Under the pieces are notes generated by a model. That model saw nothing but the letters and a program-made list of their open reading frames with translations. It had not been told where the DNA came from and made no database searches. Source: Vespula vulgaris (taxonomy: Eukaryota; Arthropoda; Insecta; Hymenoptera; Vespidae). Taken from it: a DNA stretch of 64,000 nucleotides. How positions within the stretch are numbered: position 1 is the first letter of the stretch; the number at the start of each line of letters is the position of its first letter. The DNA lies in assembly GCF_905475345.1 (NCBI RefSeq), contig NC_066591.1, forward strand, positions 6,987,501 to 7,051,500, given 5' to 3'. This document shows positions 38,540-51,272 of this stretch, one piece after another. A program made the translations under genes and the position numbers.

Positions 38540-38775
38540 TATTAAGTTCGACCGAAGGAAGAAGAATCGCGGTCTAGGAATGCCATGGTCGAAACCGTAC
38601 GAGATATTCGCGGTATTACCAGTAGGATTACACGCGTGGCTGAAACGGTGAGAGAGATATTTAATCTCGAGTTAATCCGTCCTCGCCTCGCGATTGGCTT
38701 AAAACCCATGGTGTTATCAGTAGCCACGGATTTACCCGAGCATTTGATAGTACCGACCGGGCTCGGATGAAGAGA
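38540..38775. other. GC-richer block with a short open frame
   Basis: About 230 bp of complex sequence just before a large GA repeat. On the + strand a 61-codon frame (38585-38770, ATG to TGA) contains two related segments, ETVRDIRGI and ETVREIFNL, reflecting an approximate DNA duplication. The minus strand is open as well (79 codons). No family is recognised. A regulatory element or an orphan small protein are both possible. Confidence 0.25.
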
Positions 38776-38851
38776 TTGCATACTTGTGCGAACGAATATT
38801 CCTACCTACACTTGTGCAAATTTAAAAAGCTTTCACGTAGAAAATCATTTC

Positions 38852-38922
<71 letters not shown>

Positions 38923-38995
38923 AGAGGGAAAGAGGAAGGGAGAGGAAGAGAGAGAGAGAGAGAGAGAGAGAGTAAGAGGGAAAGAGGAAGGGAGA

Positions 38996-39036
<41 letters not shown>

Positions 39037-39077
39037 GGAGTGAAAGTAAGAGGGAGAGAAGGAGGGAAGGAGAGGAG
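38852..39077. repeat. Large compound (GA)n array with 52-bp tandem duplication
   Basis: A 52-bp unit starting TAAGAGGGAAAGAGGAAGGG occurs at 38921-38972 and again at 38973-39024. A diverged third start lies at 39047. Otherwise it is GA dinucleotides. About 225 bp is purine on the + strand with only a few T bases. Confidence 0.9.
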
Positions 39078-40969
39078 TATACGATCTGATCAGTATTCTC
39101 CTACCTTTTATACGACTCATAAACGTTATATGATATTTTTTTTACTCTAAATTATAATAGAATTATAATATCACCATAAAAATTTTGTAACTATTCACTT
39201 ACATAAAATCATAGGAAATGACAGTACCGAGCGATATTAATAATATCTTACAAATTTTCAGTTCGCTCATTTGAAAAGGATCATTTTAGAATTCAAATAT
39301 CGCGCACCGATAATTTTTTACCAATAAATATGTCCAACTTCCTTTCAAGATAAGGAATCTAACAAAATTAACGATACATTTTCTTATCTTTAGCTTTCCT
39401 AGCTTCTCGCGTCGAGTTCGCTCATTAGTATTCTCCAATAAAAGAAAGAAAGAGAATAAAGAGAGAAGTAGAAATCGAAGCATATAAAAATGTAAGTAGA
39501 GTCGTTGATTTCCATGGCAAACGATGTTAGTAAAATTAACGTTAAAGTAATGCGAAGAAAAGATTTTTGAGATAATACGTTCTTCGTTACATATAAGAAA
39601 AAGAAAACAAAGAACAAATCGAACATAAAAGAAAATAGAAGAAAGAAGAAAGAGGAAGAAGAGGAGCAAAAAATCTGAGAGAATTCAAAATATTACGCAG
39701 TCTTTAACCGTAAATAAACGATGAAGGAAGTCCTTTGTTTCTCCTATGTTTGTTATTAAACCGAGGACGAATAGGTAGATACTTTCAAGGTTCTAATCGG
39801 CATTGTCGTCGACGAATCTTTCGAACACAATGCTTCTTACAGACCGGCCGGATATTGCGCCGTCCTGAACGTACGAATGAAACAACAACGAATTCGTTTG
39901 TTCTCGTTCATTCCTTCCTTCGCCGGAGAAGAGTCTACGTCGATCGTCCTCCGCAATTTTGGCGAATAGGATGAATGGAGATGAAAATATAAAGGAAATA
40001 TAGAAGAGGAAATATAAGGAATACTCGATACCAAACTATAATATTCTTCGATGCAGATGCAGATGCTTCCTCGGAATGTTTCATTAATCGACGCTCTCTT
40101 TCTCTAATTGGTTTTTTATTATATCGAAAATATTATTTCTTCATTTTCGTCGATATTGAAGTAGTAAGTTAAAGTAATATTGGTTAATACTTTGAAGACT
40201 CACCGAAAATGTATAAAATAAGAATCATACTTATAAACGAGTATAAGAAAAGCGATCCAAAATTTATAAATTTGGAGGACTACATTGGCATAACATGGAT
40301 GAAGATAAAACTAGAATTGGAAAGATACGACGATGGTAATGAAACAAATGAGTCATCGTATTTTGCTCGGCAAGGACAGAAGAAAGAGATACTTCGAGAA
40401 CCGTACGGTAATTGGAGCATTTTAAAACTCATCACCATCACTCTGGACTGCTCGTACATTGCGGTCATGGCTTGTTCGTTTTAGTCCGAGCGGCCGCACT
40501 AATGAACGACTCCGAGCCCTGGTTAAACTCGTTTTAAATACCTGATAGCCACGGCTTTTCCCCAGTGTGTAGTCAAAACAACAATGTTAACGCCCGGAGG
40601 AACGTTTTCCTACGAAACGATAAAAAGGTTCAGGTTGTTAGGACACGACCACGCACTTTACTTAACGATTTCTGTCGTTTTTCTGAGTAAACTCAGGTTG
40701 GACGCAGTGGACGTCCTTTCATTTTCTTCTTTTTTTTTTACGATGGTATCATTTCTTTCTAAATGGAAAGAAAAGAAAATGGAACAAGTAGAAGATACTG
40801 GAAAGAAAGTTGGTAAGAAAGTAACAACTCTAATTTCTTTAACAGTTTTAACGTATCTCGAGTAAAACGTAATTTCGCTCTATAAGACCGATTTACTTTT
40901 CAACGATAATACAACTTCGGCAGATTCGCGAGATCCGCCTTATATTTTCGTATACGTTAACCATGGTAT

Positions 40970-41140
40970 ATAGAACGCGACGGTCCAATGGCCGAGCACG
41001 AACCACTACCGCGCCAATTTTAATTCCAATTTCGGGTATAAATCTGTCGGAGCGTTTACAGCCACGGAATCATAAAACTCTGTTGGAAGAGTGCCGTCAT
41101 AAATTTAATATGAAACTTCCATAAAGCATAAACATAAACC
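40970..41140. promoter_or_regulatory. Candidate conserved non-coding element
   Basis: Complex island with a GCCAATTTTAATTCC stretch, GTCATAAATTTAATATG and CCATAAAGCATAAACATAAA. These resemble clustered homeodomain/caudal-type (TTTATG, ATAAA) and forkhead-like sites. The role is inferred from composition and motif clustering only. Confidence 0.3.
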
Positions 41141-42739
41141 AACTAGATGGGGAGACTGGAGGAGGAAGAAGGGCGTAGGTAGTAGGGTGAGTAGGTTATA
41201 GGGCTGGCTGAGGCGACAAGTGACAACAACAGGCTGGAGAGAGGGTAGATGGTTTGCTAGCTAGCCAGCTAGCTCGAGGGATTCCGGTTGGAGGGTTCAG
41301 TGTTGTTGAAAAGTTGCTCTCAAAATTAAAATTCGAGCAGTCCTATATTAAATATTGCACGACTACCTTTCCTACAGTTCTTCCAATACAGTAAACGATT
41401 TTCTCGATGCGTTCATATAGACACATCATCCCTCGCTCAGCCTTTGAACGTTTACCATTCTTCGATCGAACGTTATTTTATCGATATACAGCGTTACTTT
41501 ATAGACGGGAACGTTAAAATTACTTATTGCCGAATCTTTGCTCTCTTTCACTCTTTTTCTTCTTTTTAACACATACTACGTATCGTAAGAATTAAAATAT
41601 ATTCATGGTAACGTAATAATGCACATTATTTGTCTAAAAAGTTTTATAGGAATTTTCGATTTACAACGATATTCATAATTCATATTCATAAACGTAAATC
41701 ACGATATTAATGCGCAATTAGCTTTAACATACGTTAACGTCCGATATTTTAATGTTAAATTCTGGCTAATCTCGTTTGAATCTTCAACAACGAAATATTG
41801 TGTTATAACGTAATATTGTAACGGTTCCATATGATGACGTTTAATATCACTTCAGTCAATCTGTAAACTAAATATTCGCTACGGGAGAAACTTTTTCAAT
41901 CATAAATTAATGAGCTCTTGCGATATTAACTATGTATAAAAGTTCATACATGTGTATAGATAGCGTTACTGTAACGAATTTAATGATCTTTCGATTATAC
42001 TACAAATATGTAGAATTTTTAATTGGAAAATAATTTCATTTCATTTCAGTAATACGGAAAAATATCTCGCTATCTCTATTTTCGGTCTTTACAAAGTACC
42101 GTAAATTTCATGTCGTCGTTAACAATAATCTGTGATTTATGAAACACCGCTCGTTGAGAAACAGTGCTTGAGAACGATATAATAATTTCTATCCCTGAGA
42201 TTTACTTTTCCCAGCGAAACCAAGAAAACGAATTGATGAAGGAAAGAGAAAGAGAGAAGAAAAGAGAGGGAGAGAGAGAGAGAGAGAAGAAGCGTACGTT
42301 GACGTACTTTATCCCTTTTCTGTTACCACAAAGGATTTAACAAGCTTCGAAGATTGTTCTTTCGTTGTAATTTACAGAAAGCAGTGTGCATAGACGTATA
42401 CATACGTTTCTTCGAGCTTGGTCATTGTTACTGTTCCTTCTTTGTAAACGTAAGACCATCTCTCAAAGTAGTCGTAATTTCGTCTGGCAGTAACCCGGGA
42501 CCCCTTCCACCGTCCATTTCGCTTCCTTTACCGACGTGAAAACCTCGTTTTTCTTCATCTGAAAAGAAGAAAAAGAAGAAGAGGACGAAGGAAAAGTGAA
42601 AAGAAAGTCCAAAATGTTAGTCGAATTCTCGTTGGTACCAAGAAAGATCCGTTTTCTTCTCCTGTGAAAATCCGTGTGTCGATGTCGACTCGAAAGAAAG
42701 AAACATGGCGACGAAAGTAAGTACTGGAAAAAGATTTAG

Positions 42740-42741
42740 AG

Positions 42742-42772
<31 letters not shown>

Positions 42773-42804
42773 ATATATGTGTGTGTATGTATGTATATAT
42801 ATAT
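42740..42804. repeat. (GA)n followed by (TG)n/(TATG)n microsatellite
   Basis: GA tract running directly into TGTG and TATG repeats. Confidence 0.88.
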
Positions 42805-43158
42805 GTACGTTTATGCGCGTATCACTGAGGGAGACGAGACGAAATGAGATGAAACGAAGTGGATGGATACGAGTGGTCACGTGATACTTTTTCACGATAC
42901 AATTTTCCTATTACGTTGACTATCCTATTACATATATGTCATCTTCTCGTATTTTATCGCTGAATCTGCAATCTTCATAGCTGCTCGAATCTTTTATTCT
43001 CTTATTCTAGACTCTATCGTATCTTTCATATTTTATTATGCTAACGGTAATATCTATGACCCAGAAGAATCTTTAGAGTTTAAAGCGAATATATGTATTT
43101 TCGAAAGAGATTAAAAATAATGGGAGTATAAAGAGACAGAACGAATCAGTACGAATGT

Positions 43159-43204
43159 CTTTTCTCTTTCTCTCTCTTTCTCTCTCTCTCTCTTTCTCTT
43201 CCTC
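43159..43204. repeat. (TC)n microsatellite
   Basis: Interrupted CT tract. Confidence 0.88.
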
Positions 43205-43889
43205 TAATCATGAAAATGTTAATCAATCGAGAAAATATTACATATATACGATTTTTATATATAATATAATATATATGATATATAACAATATTTCATATTA
43301 AATATATATCTATAGCGTTAATTAGATTTATTGATCGAAACGATAAAGAATAAATGCAGTCATTCCGCTGATAACTTTCCGTTCGATTTTCTCAGAGTAG
43401 ATCGACCTCGTGTACTTCGTTAAATCGTCTTTCTTGTTGATCGTTAATTATTTGGCGGAAGTGAGAAAAGAGGGAGATAGGAGGGAGAAAGGAGGACAGT
43501 TTTACGAGCCCAAGACCGCAGGGGATTTTCACCTTCACGATAACATTAAATTGGAATTAGTAGGACGATATGTAATTTCGATTTTCCTTAAATTGTCATG
43601 AGTTCGTTAAAGAACGGCGTAAATAAAGTTTTAATCTGTCAATTACTTCTTTTTCGGACATCAGTTTTTTTTTCTTATTGTATATTTCTAGTACGAGTTA
43701 AATTATGAATGATAATGATAATGATACCGATAAAAATTTTGTTTTGACATAGAAATTTGATAAATTATATTTATTTTAGAATAGATTTATCTTCTTGAAT
43801 AAAAAAGTTAAAGATCGTAGAAATGCTTAACAAAGTACTTATTAATTACAAACGGATGTACGTATGTACTCTTTAACTACAGTATGTGC

Positions 43890-44060
43890 GTGCTAATATA
43901 TGCGTAATGAGGTACCAAATGCGATGCTAATTATTACTGGTTAATAATTGCAATTATCCATCGACCGACAGCGTTTTCATTGTAACGCCGGCATTATCGT
44001 GACCGATAAAACGGAAGTACATAGGCCATGCTCACTGTACGAAAATTGGTATGAATAGAT
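43890..44060. promoter_or_regulatory. Candidate enhancer with dense homeodomain-type sites
   Basis: Within about 50 bp are GCTAATTATTAC, GGTTAATAATTGC and AATTGCAATTATCC, i.e. several TAAT cores. They are followed by a CpG-richer part with CGACCGACAGCG and a CATTATCG core. A second TAAT-rich piece (CATAATTAATGAG) lies at about 44309-44321. No coding potential is seen. Confidence 0.35.
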
Positions 44061-44879
44061 AATATGTACATTTATCGCCCGATTTCGTATAATTCTTACA
44101 AAGCAATTAACTTCAACAATTCACATTATTTTTTATGCTTCCCGACGTTTTTATAACGCAAAGAGAAAGACGAAAGTTTTTTTTAACGAGCTTTTTGGAT
44201 TAAACGATGGCGCATCTGCACGGAAAATTATCCGGTATAGTGACAACAGTGTGCAGGATCAAGAGAAAAGCCTGTAGTGACACTCTAATTAATTGGCGCC
44301 TGTCGGCCATAATTAATGAGACTTGTTGAGGCGAGCAGACAACGACGATGAGGAAATGGATGGAACGAGGAAGAGGAAGGAAAGTAACAAGGAAAGAAGG
44401 AGAAGGGAAAGGGTGTTAAAGTTCTCGAACGTGCAGAGTGATTCTGAAGAAAGTTATTTACACGCATGCCTCGAAGGATGGCAAGCATATTGACAAGCAT
44501 AAGTATAAGAGAGATGTTGTTCATCGTTCAACGATAACAAAAAGTTAACAGTGATCGATTAATTGGCTTGATACTACTAATGATGACATACTCCTATGAC
44601 ATCTTTATTATGTTCGCAAACATTTTTATTTAAGAAAATGCATATTTAAATAAATGTAAAGTAGGACAATGTATATTCTAATTTCATAAGCAATAGATTA
44701 CTTTGATAAATGATTTTAAGCGAAGAGTATTACGCTTTAGCAAACGTTAAGTTATGAATATATTTCGTATAGATTTTACTTGGAATCGTTTATAGTAGAT
44801 TTTTAAGAAAAAAAATCGTGTCTGATTCTTTTTTTGTACTTTGTATAGTGATACGTACGGATTTTTGATGGCGAGTTCA

Positions 44880-45120
44880 AACTCCAATCGATTGTTACAT
44901 AGAAATCAGAATAACGCGTATGCAAATAACACAGAGGACATGGTGTACCTATTCGAATAAACTGCTTCGTGTCCTAGATAATTTGTCACTGCGAAATCCG
45001 CGGGGATTATTTGCCAAGCTAATAATGCGGGTCTACAGTCCCAGTCCGGCGTGCAAACGATAAAATCAGCGAAAATGCGCTCGACACGAATAATTGCACG
45101 TGCAAGTAGTCGTGCTCGCA
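44880..45120. promoter_or_regulatory. Candidate conserved non-coding element with a POU-type site
   Basis: GC-richer island containing TATGCAAAT (44919-44927), CCAAGCTAATAATGC and CAGTCCCAGTCCGGCG. A 71-codon minus-strand frame crosses it with no recognisable domain. The abrupt GC change against AT-rich flanks suggests constraint. Confidence 0.3.
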
Positions 45121-48100
45121 TCTTTTCTCTTGTATAATTATTAATGAATATGAGAAGGATTATACGGATGTGTTGTTCAATCGTACGTATCTATTAATAG
45201 TTTATGCCTGGCTTCTATGTAATTACAGATTAATCGATATGTGATAACGAAGATAACTTTCGAACTATGATTGAACTCGATACCTTGCAAACGGTCATAT
45301 TGTATATTTGATTTATATTCAAAATGTCCTTTTAGCGTAAAAATATAGAAAAACGATTAATAGAGTCTTGATATAATCTTTTTTATCATTTATATTTTAT
45401 CTTTTTTATCATAGTATCGATAAGAAAATTACTATAAATCACCCTATACAAATGTAATTGTAAGAAAGTATTTTTTAATGCTATTGAAATATGTAATCAT
45501 TAGTTCGATATTACTTTCATAACATAATTTAGATTTAGATAGATCAAAATTAATATCGATTGCCCAAGTCTCGCTATGTGGAGTTGAGGTATGCTTGCGG
45601 AAAGCCGCGGACTGAGATTACATATTAATTAGCCACGTTTAACGAACGTTCCTTTGAAACGATTAAATTGGTACAAAGATATATCGATGGATATCAATAA
45701 CATATATTAATTATTTTAATTTAATTCCTAACAATATTTTAATGAATATAATCTTACGCATTTAATGTCTTAATTCATATTTCGTAGAACACTGAAGTTA
45801 TGTATCTGTAACTAAGTACATATACGCTGATTTCGGAATATATATACAGATGAATTAATTGAAGCAGCTTGTCGTAAGCATACGATTATCTCGTACCATT
45901 TTAAATCTATACATACTTTCTGAAGAAGATTGTTCCAAAATAGTAACATTTATGTAACGAAATACATACGAATAATGAATAAGAAAAAATTCAAAATATC
46001 AATATCCATTTCGCTATATCTTACGGAGAAATTATAAAGAAAAACATACTTAGATATTCATTCTGACATTCGTCTTAGCGTAAGTTGTTTCTATCGTACA
46101 CACGATCCAATGACATAGACTCAGTATTAGTTATTACTACATTTCAAGTCATTTATATGCCTCATTCAATATTTGTTCAAGGTGACTGAGTATCCTCTGA
46201 CGTATAATTCTATACACTATAAAAAAAAGGAAAAAGATATCGTAAGAGGGATCGAATAGTAGGTATTCAAGCTATCGAGGCTATCTTGAAAACGACTTCG
46301 TTTTCGCTCACGCTCCCAACCTTTTCACAGTTTCATTTTACTCTCACGAACACGTAGACACTTAACCTCATTTTTAAAGTCGTCCTCTCGAATACAGGAT
46401 AGAGGACACGTTCGCCTTCCCTCTCGTTTTCCATACAGATTAAGATTATACACACGAACTCTTCGTGAAGTAGAGAAAGACGGGACAAAGCGGATGTGTT
46501 AAGGTTGGCAAGAAAAAAGATATAGTTAAAAGCGAGATCAGAAACTCTGTTTATTCTAATAATCCTCTAAAGTTAATCAATTTTTAAATAACTTTTAAAT
46601 TACTATCGAATGAAATGAACCTTATAGAATATTCCGTAATTAATTGCAGATACGTATAGTTATTTTCTCGTTCATTATAAATAACAATTGTTTTTTTTTC
46701 TATAATCAAATTAATTATGTTTATTCGAAAACGTAGTAATTATCGATTTATTTCGTACATTTATAGAGTTTTACTCTAGACTTATAATATTAGCGGTAGT
46801 TATTCACTTGACCTTTTCGAGAAACTATTCCTCTTCAGTTTTGTTTGTTCTTATCATAAAATCGTCTCTTCGAAGTATCCTCAAGTAGCCGTACATATAC
46901 GATGATATCGAGTGGCCTGGAGTAAAAGAAGGGAAGTGCAAAGAAAAAGGATAAAAAGAGTCTGCGATCGATGTAAATTAAAAGAGATCGACTCGACCTG
47001 GTTCTTCTTTTCTATTTTCTCCTACAATTCGTTTGATTATGGAAGCGGATCGACTCTTCGTTAATAAAGATAGGCATGTCGTTCGACCGTTTCACGTTCG
47101 TCCATCATTCATTAATATCAAATTATTATCGAGTGGACTCGTAAAAGATAAAAGTGAAAAGAGATGTTCACTGATCGTAGAATATGTTCGTTAATAATGA
47201 TTTTTTGAAAGATCGAAATTGGAAAGTACTTGTCGGTCAAACGTAAGGGGACTTGGATTTGAAAGGGAACTCCTTAAGCTGATAACGAGAGTTATGATCT
47301 GGGATGATATCTCATACTGATTATTATCATAGATGATTTTTTGGTTAAATGCCAACGCTCTCTATATCTAAATGACAAGTACGCTCGCTTCGTATCATTT
47401 CAATCTTTCCAAGTGTATCCATCAAACGTGCAATTCATTATATGATTTTTCACATTAATGGAACAATCGAAAAAAGATAATCGAGAGAATGCATAACTAT
47501 TGATGATACATGAAACGATAGAATCTAAAGTGCTATCATAGTTATCATCGTATGGTAGTTTGGAGAGAAATGATTCTCTTATTGCATCTTCCGAAAAAGT
47601 CTTTCCACTCGCAGCTTAATGCTTTTATTAGAGCTTTAATGCTCGGAAAAGGAAGATGGAATGAACGGAAGAAGAAAGAGATGTAATGGTTGAGTGACGC
47701 ATCGCAGACTCGCTTTCTATTATGAAGCACTTCGCCTAATCTCCGCTTAATATCGTCGTCAGACAAGATGACTATGGACTTCCCTTTGTCGTTCTCGCGT
47801 CTTCCTTCTCGTAAGTGCTCCCTTGCTGCGTCCACGACGGTTTGTCGTATAGGTAGAATACGTTCGTCCCTTCGACCTCCCTCCTCATTAATTACGCTTC
47901 CCTACCACCTACGAAATAAACGCATTCCTCTCATTAATTTCGTCCAAGGCGATTAATCTCTCCCGCCACTATTTCCACCTACTCCGCACTTTTATTTTAA
48001 CGATTAAATTGTTTACCCCAGTGCTTCCCAATAGTTTAGCCACGCAAAACTTTATCTTTTCTTTCTCATTTCTATCAATAATTATGTAATGTTATATTAT

Positions 48101-51100
48101 ACTGGTCGTATCATCGAAAGACAAAGATTAGTTTAAATCAGTCGTAACAACATTGAGATCTAGTATTAAAAATTTCATAACGATTCTATGCATATATTTA
48201 TCTTGAAAACGATTATACGAGCAATGTGTGCAAATTAAGAAAAAAGAAAAAAGAAACGAATTTAAAAAACCAGAGGTTTTAGGGTAAATAGAGAATTTGA
48301 GAAACACTGAGTTACAGGGAGTCGAGAAGGAGACAGTGAAGTAGGTGGATAAAGAAAAAAGGACGATTCTTAGAAGCGATGGAAGGGAAATAAATGGATA
48401 TGTTTCTTTTGGACAGCACGAACGCCCGTTAGCAACGTGAGAATTCGGTTTCCAACCTTCCATTTGCCTACGGTGAAAATTGCACGAGGACACTCGATCG
48501 TAATGTCTCCATCGCTCTCGAGATCTTAATGCATACTCTCAATGCGTTCACTCCGCCTTCCAGAATTATGTTTCAACGTGGCACGTAATGCTTTCGCGAG
48601 CATAATATCTGCCGCATTTCACACCTATAATCGTATCTATGCTAGAACATTATTCCGATAGGACACATCTATGTTCACGATGTTCGAATCGCGACGTATC
48701 AAATCACTTTTGAATCTATTATTGTAGAACCTAAGATAGATGAGCGTTTTTTTTAAATTCGAAGAAACGAAGTTAAGCTCGGTACCTAAAATTCATAATC
48801 ATATTAGATATTATAAATTTCATTTAATTGAATAAGAACATTTATATTTAAAAAATCAATAGATAATTTCGGATACATCAGTTGGCTATAGTAAATATCG
48901 ATCTTCCTTTTCCCTCAAGCTCTCTCATCGTAGAAGTTATTCGGTTTCAAAGTCATGAATATTTGCATCTGAGTCTGACAGTATCGCATATATCTTGTGG
49001 GAAAAATCGTCGAAATAAATAACAATAACGCTCCTCTATCCAGGCTTTTTCCTTTCTAACTATCGAGTCTCGAATCGGGAAACGGCGTATAGTAAAGTTT
49101 AAGAAGTTTTCTCGTGCCAAAGAAATTGGTGGCAACTCTTACGTTATGTATACTTGTACACATAAGATATGAAATATAGACGTCGAGAAACGCGTGGGAA
49201 TGTGCCGAAGTAAGAAAGAAAGAAAAAGGGATGCAGAATGAGAGAAAGAGAATTTGCGAATCGGTTATAGACGAGCGAAAGGGGACTGTCAGTCGCAGCC
49301 ATAACCTGGTGACTGAGTGACTTCCTGAAAAAGAAAGGCCTTCTTTCTTTCTTCCATACCTTTCTCTTCTTTCGACGAATAAACCAGCGTAGTGTGTCGT
49401 GCCAGGCAGGAAAGGTACGGCGCACCCCGTATTTGTCACTCGGTGCTAAGGGGTTGTCGGCTTGTCGCCACATAATTCTCTCAGCACCCCATACCACACT
49501 CTCGTGCCTTAACTTATCCCTCTGACCCTCTCTGCCACGTCCTCTTCAAGTTCTCCCTCTCTCTCTTTCTCACTTTCAACTAGAATTTATATGGCGGTTT
49601 GGAATATCTCGTAAGACATAATTTGTATCGTTTCGTATCTCTGATAGACACTATAAATCGTATAATCTAATCAATTGACAATTATTTGTTTGAATGTTTT
49701 TACTGACGTTGAATTTTAATGATACACGATTCGTAATATGATTGCAAAGATTTTGCGAAAAATATCGTTTTCTTCAGACGGAAAAGATTTTCAATTCGTT
49801 TCGCTTGCAGTTCACTGATCGAACACACTCAAGGTCACAATTTTATGAAAAATCGGAAAGGAAATCGGCTAGAGATTTGTCACGAATATAGAGATCTTCG
49901 GAAAATCGCGACTGGGAAATTCGATAGTAGAAGCTTTAAAGTAGACTTGAAATTTTCATTTTACCCCGTCGTATCTTATTTCCATCTTCGATCGATCTAT
50001 CGAAATGCATGGGTAATGATTTTTCAATTTCATTTAAAATAGGAAACATATCTATTACTTATTTTATATCCTTTACTCTATAAATGTTTATAAAAAAATC
50101 GATGCTCTCTCTCTCCTTCTCTTTCTGGAAGGAAAGTATTTCTATGAAAATGCGGTCCCTTCAAAAATACGCCGATTATATTTGAACCGGGGCCTTTGAA
50201 GTCGATGTTCTATCCAAAAGTTTCAGCTTATCTCTGTAAGCTATCGTCTTTTAACTCTTATACCCGTTCCCAACTTGAATTCTCTTAAACTTTTTTACAG
50301 TATTACCTATATGGAAAATTGTGGGAACTAAAGATAAGTGTAGTAGTTTCAATTCAGACACGCTTGAAATATTATTTCTTCCGAGAGCTTTGAATTTTAA
50401 ATGGCATCACGTAAATTAGAAATAATATCTCGAATATGAATACATGAAAATTGTAAAATGTTATTTATTTTATCATTTAACAAAATGATATCTTTTCTAA
50501 ATTTAACAAATTTTTGACTAGACATATTCCGTCATGAGAACCAATAGGATACTAAAATATTGTTTTATAAATCACTAAAAAGGTATAAATGTTTTCTCAA
50601 GTCAGTCATTCGGAGTTGTGGATTCGATTAGGAAAAGCGTAAGGGTGAGATAAAACGAGGTCGATAAAAGAAAGAAAAGGATAAGAAAACGGAAGTAGAA
50701 GGTAAAGATCGGAGTTGGAGAAAAGGAAGAATGTGCTATAAAAAAGCAAGGATAAGATGAGAAAAAGAAAGAGAAAGAAAAAGAGAGATAAAGATGGTTA
50801 AGGGTGGAAAGGCGTGTAGGTGTAGGGAGGTCAGAGCCAAGATACCTTGAGATTACGAGAGATGAAAGTTTCATAAAACACACTGCTCACGACTCGTTCG
50901 TGGACTTTCAGCAGTCGGTCGTGGCTCACGAGGAATTTAAAAGTGGAGGGTGAGCACGGATACGTACATAGGCAAGCGCGCGGATATTAAAGGAGTTCAG
51001 AGGAAGGAGTGGCAGGTGGTATAAGGTTAGAAGTATCATCCTTTCTTTCTCTCTCTTTTTATTTGTCTCTCTTTCTTTTGCATGTATCTTAATTATTGAC

Positions 51101-51235
51101 CTTTTAACATTTTAAAGATAAAGAACAATTTTTTATCATAATTGATTGGTAAGAAGAAAAGATTCTTGTATATTTAAATTTTCTTAAATAAGGTTTACTC
51201 TAATTCTTTTAATTTCTGTATAAGATCATATAAAA

Positions 51236-51238
<3 letters not shown>

Positions 51239-51268
<30 letters not shown>
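51239..51268. repeat. (TA)n microsatellite
   Basis: Uninterrupted TA tract. Confidence 0.9.

Positions 51269-51272
<4 letters not shown>

Larger units (their letters stand above)
27101..38540. other. Gene desert segment rich in purine and pyrimidine tracts
   Basis: No coding gene is supported. Between 27.5 and 29.8 kb the sequence is AT-rich and featureless except for a small rearranged repeat at 28709-28769. Between 30 and 37.4 kb are many GC-richer patches and long polypurine stretches. The longest non-repetitive open frame, 150 codons on the minus strand (35334-35786), has no recognisable domain and no exon evidence. Confidence 0.5.

Noticed and set aside
38767..39150. 127-codon Arg/Glu frame
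   Set aside because: Encoded by the GA array.
41257..41277. GCTAGCTAGC-type palindromic string
   Set aside because: Short tetranucleotide (CTAG)n self-complementarity, expected occasionally by chance.
50175..50235. Minus-strand tRNA-like segment with a CCGGTTCAAAT box
   Set aside because: The T-arm and anticodon stems do not pair and no acceptor stem forms; at most a degenerate tRNA-derived fragment.
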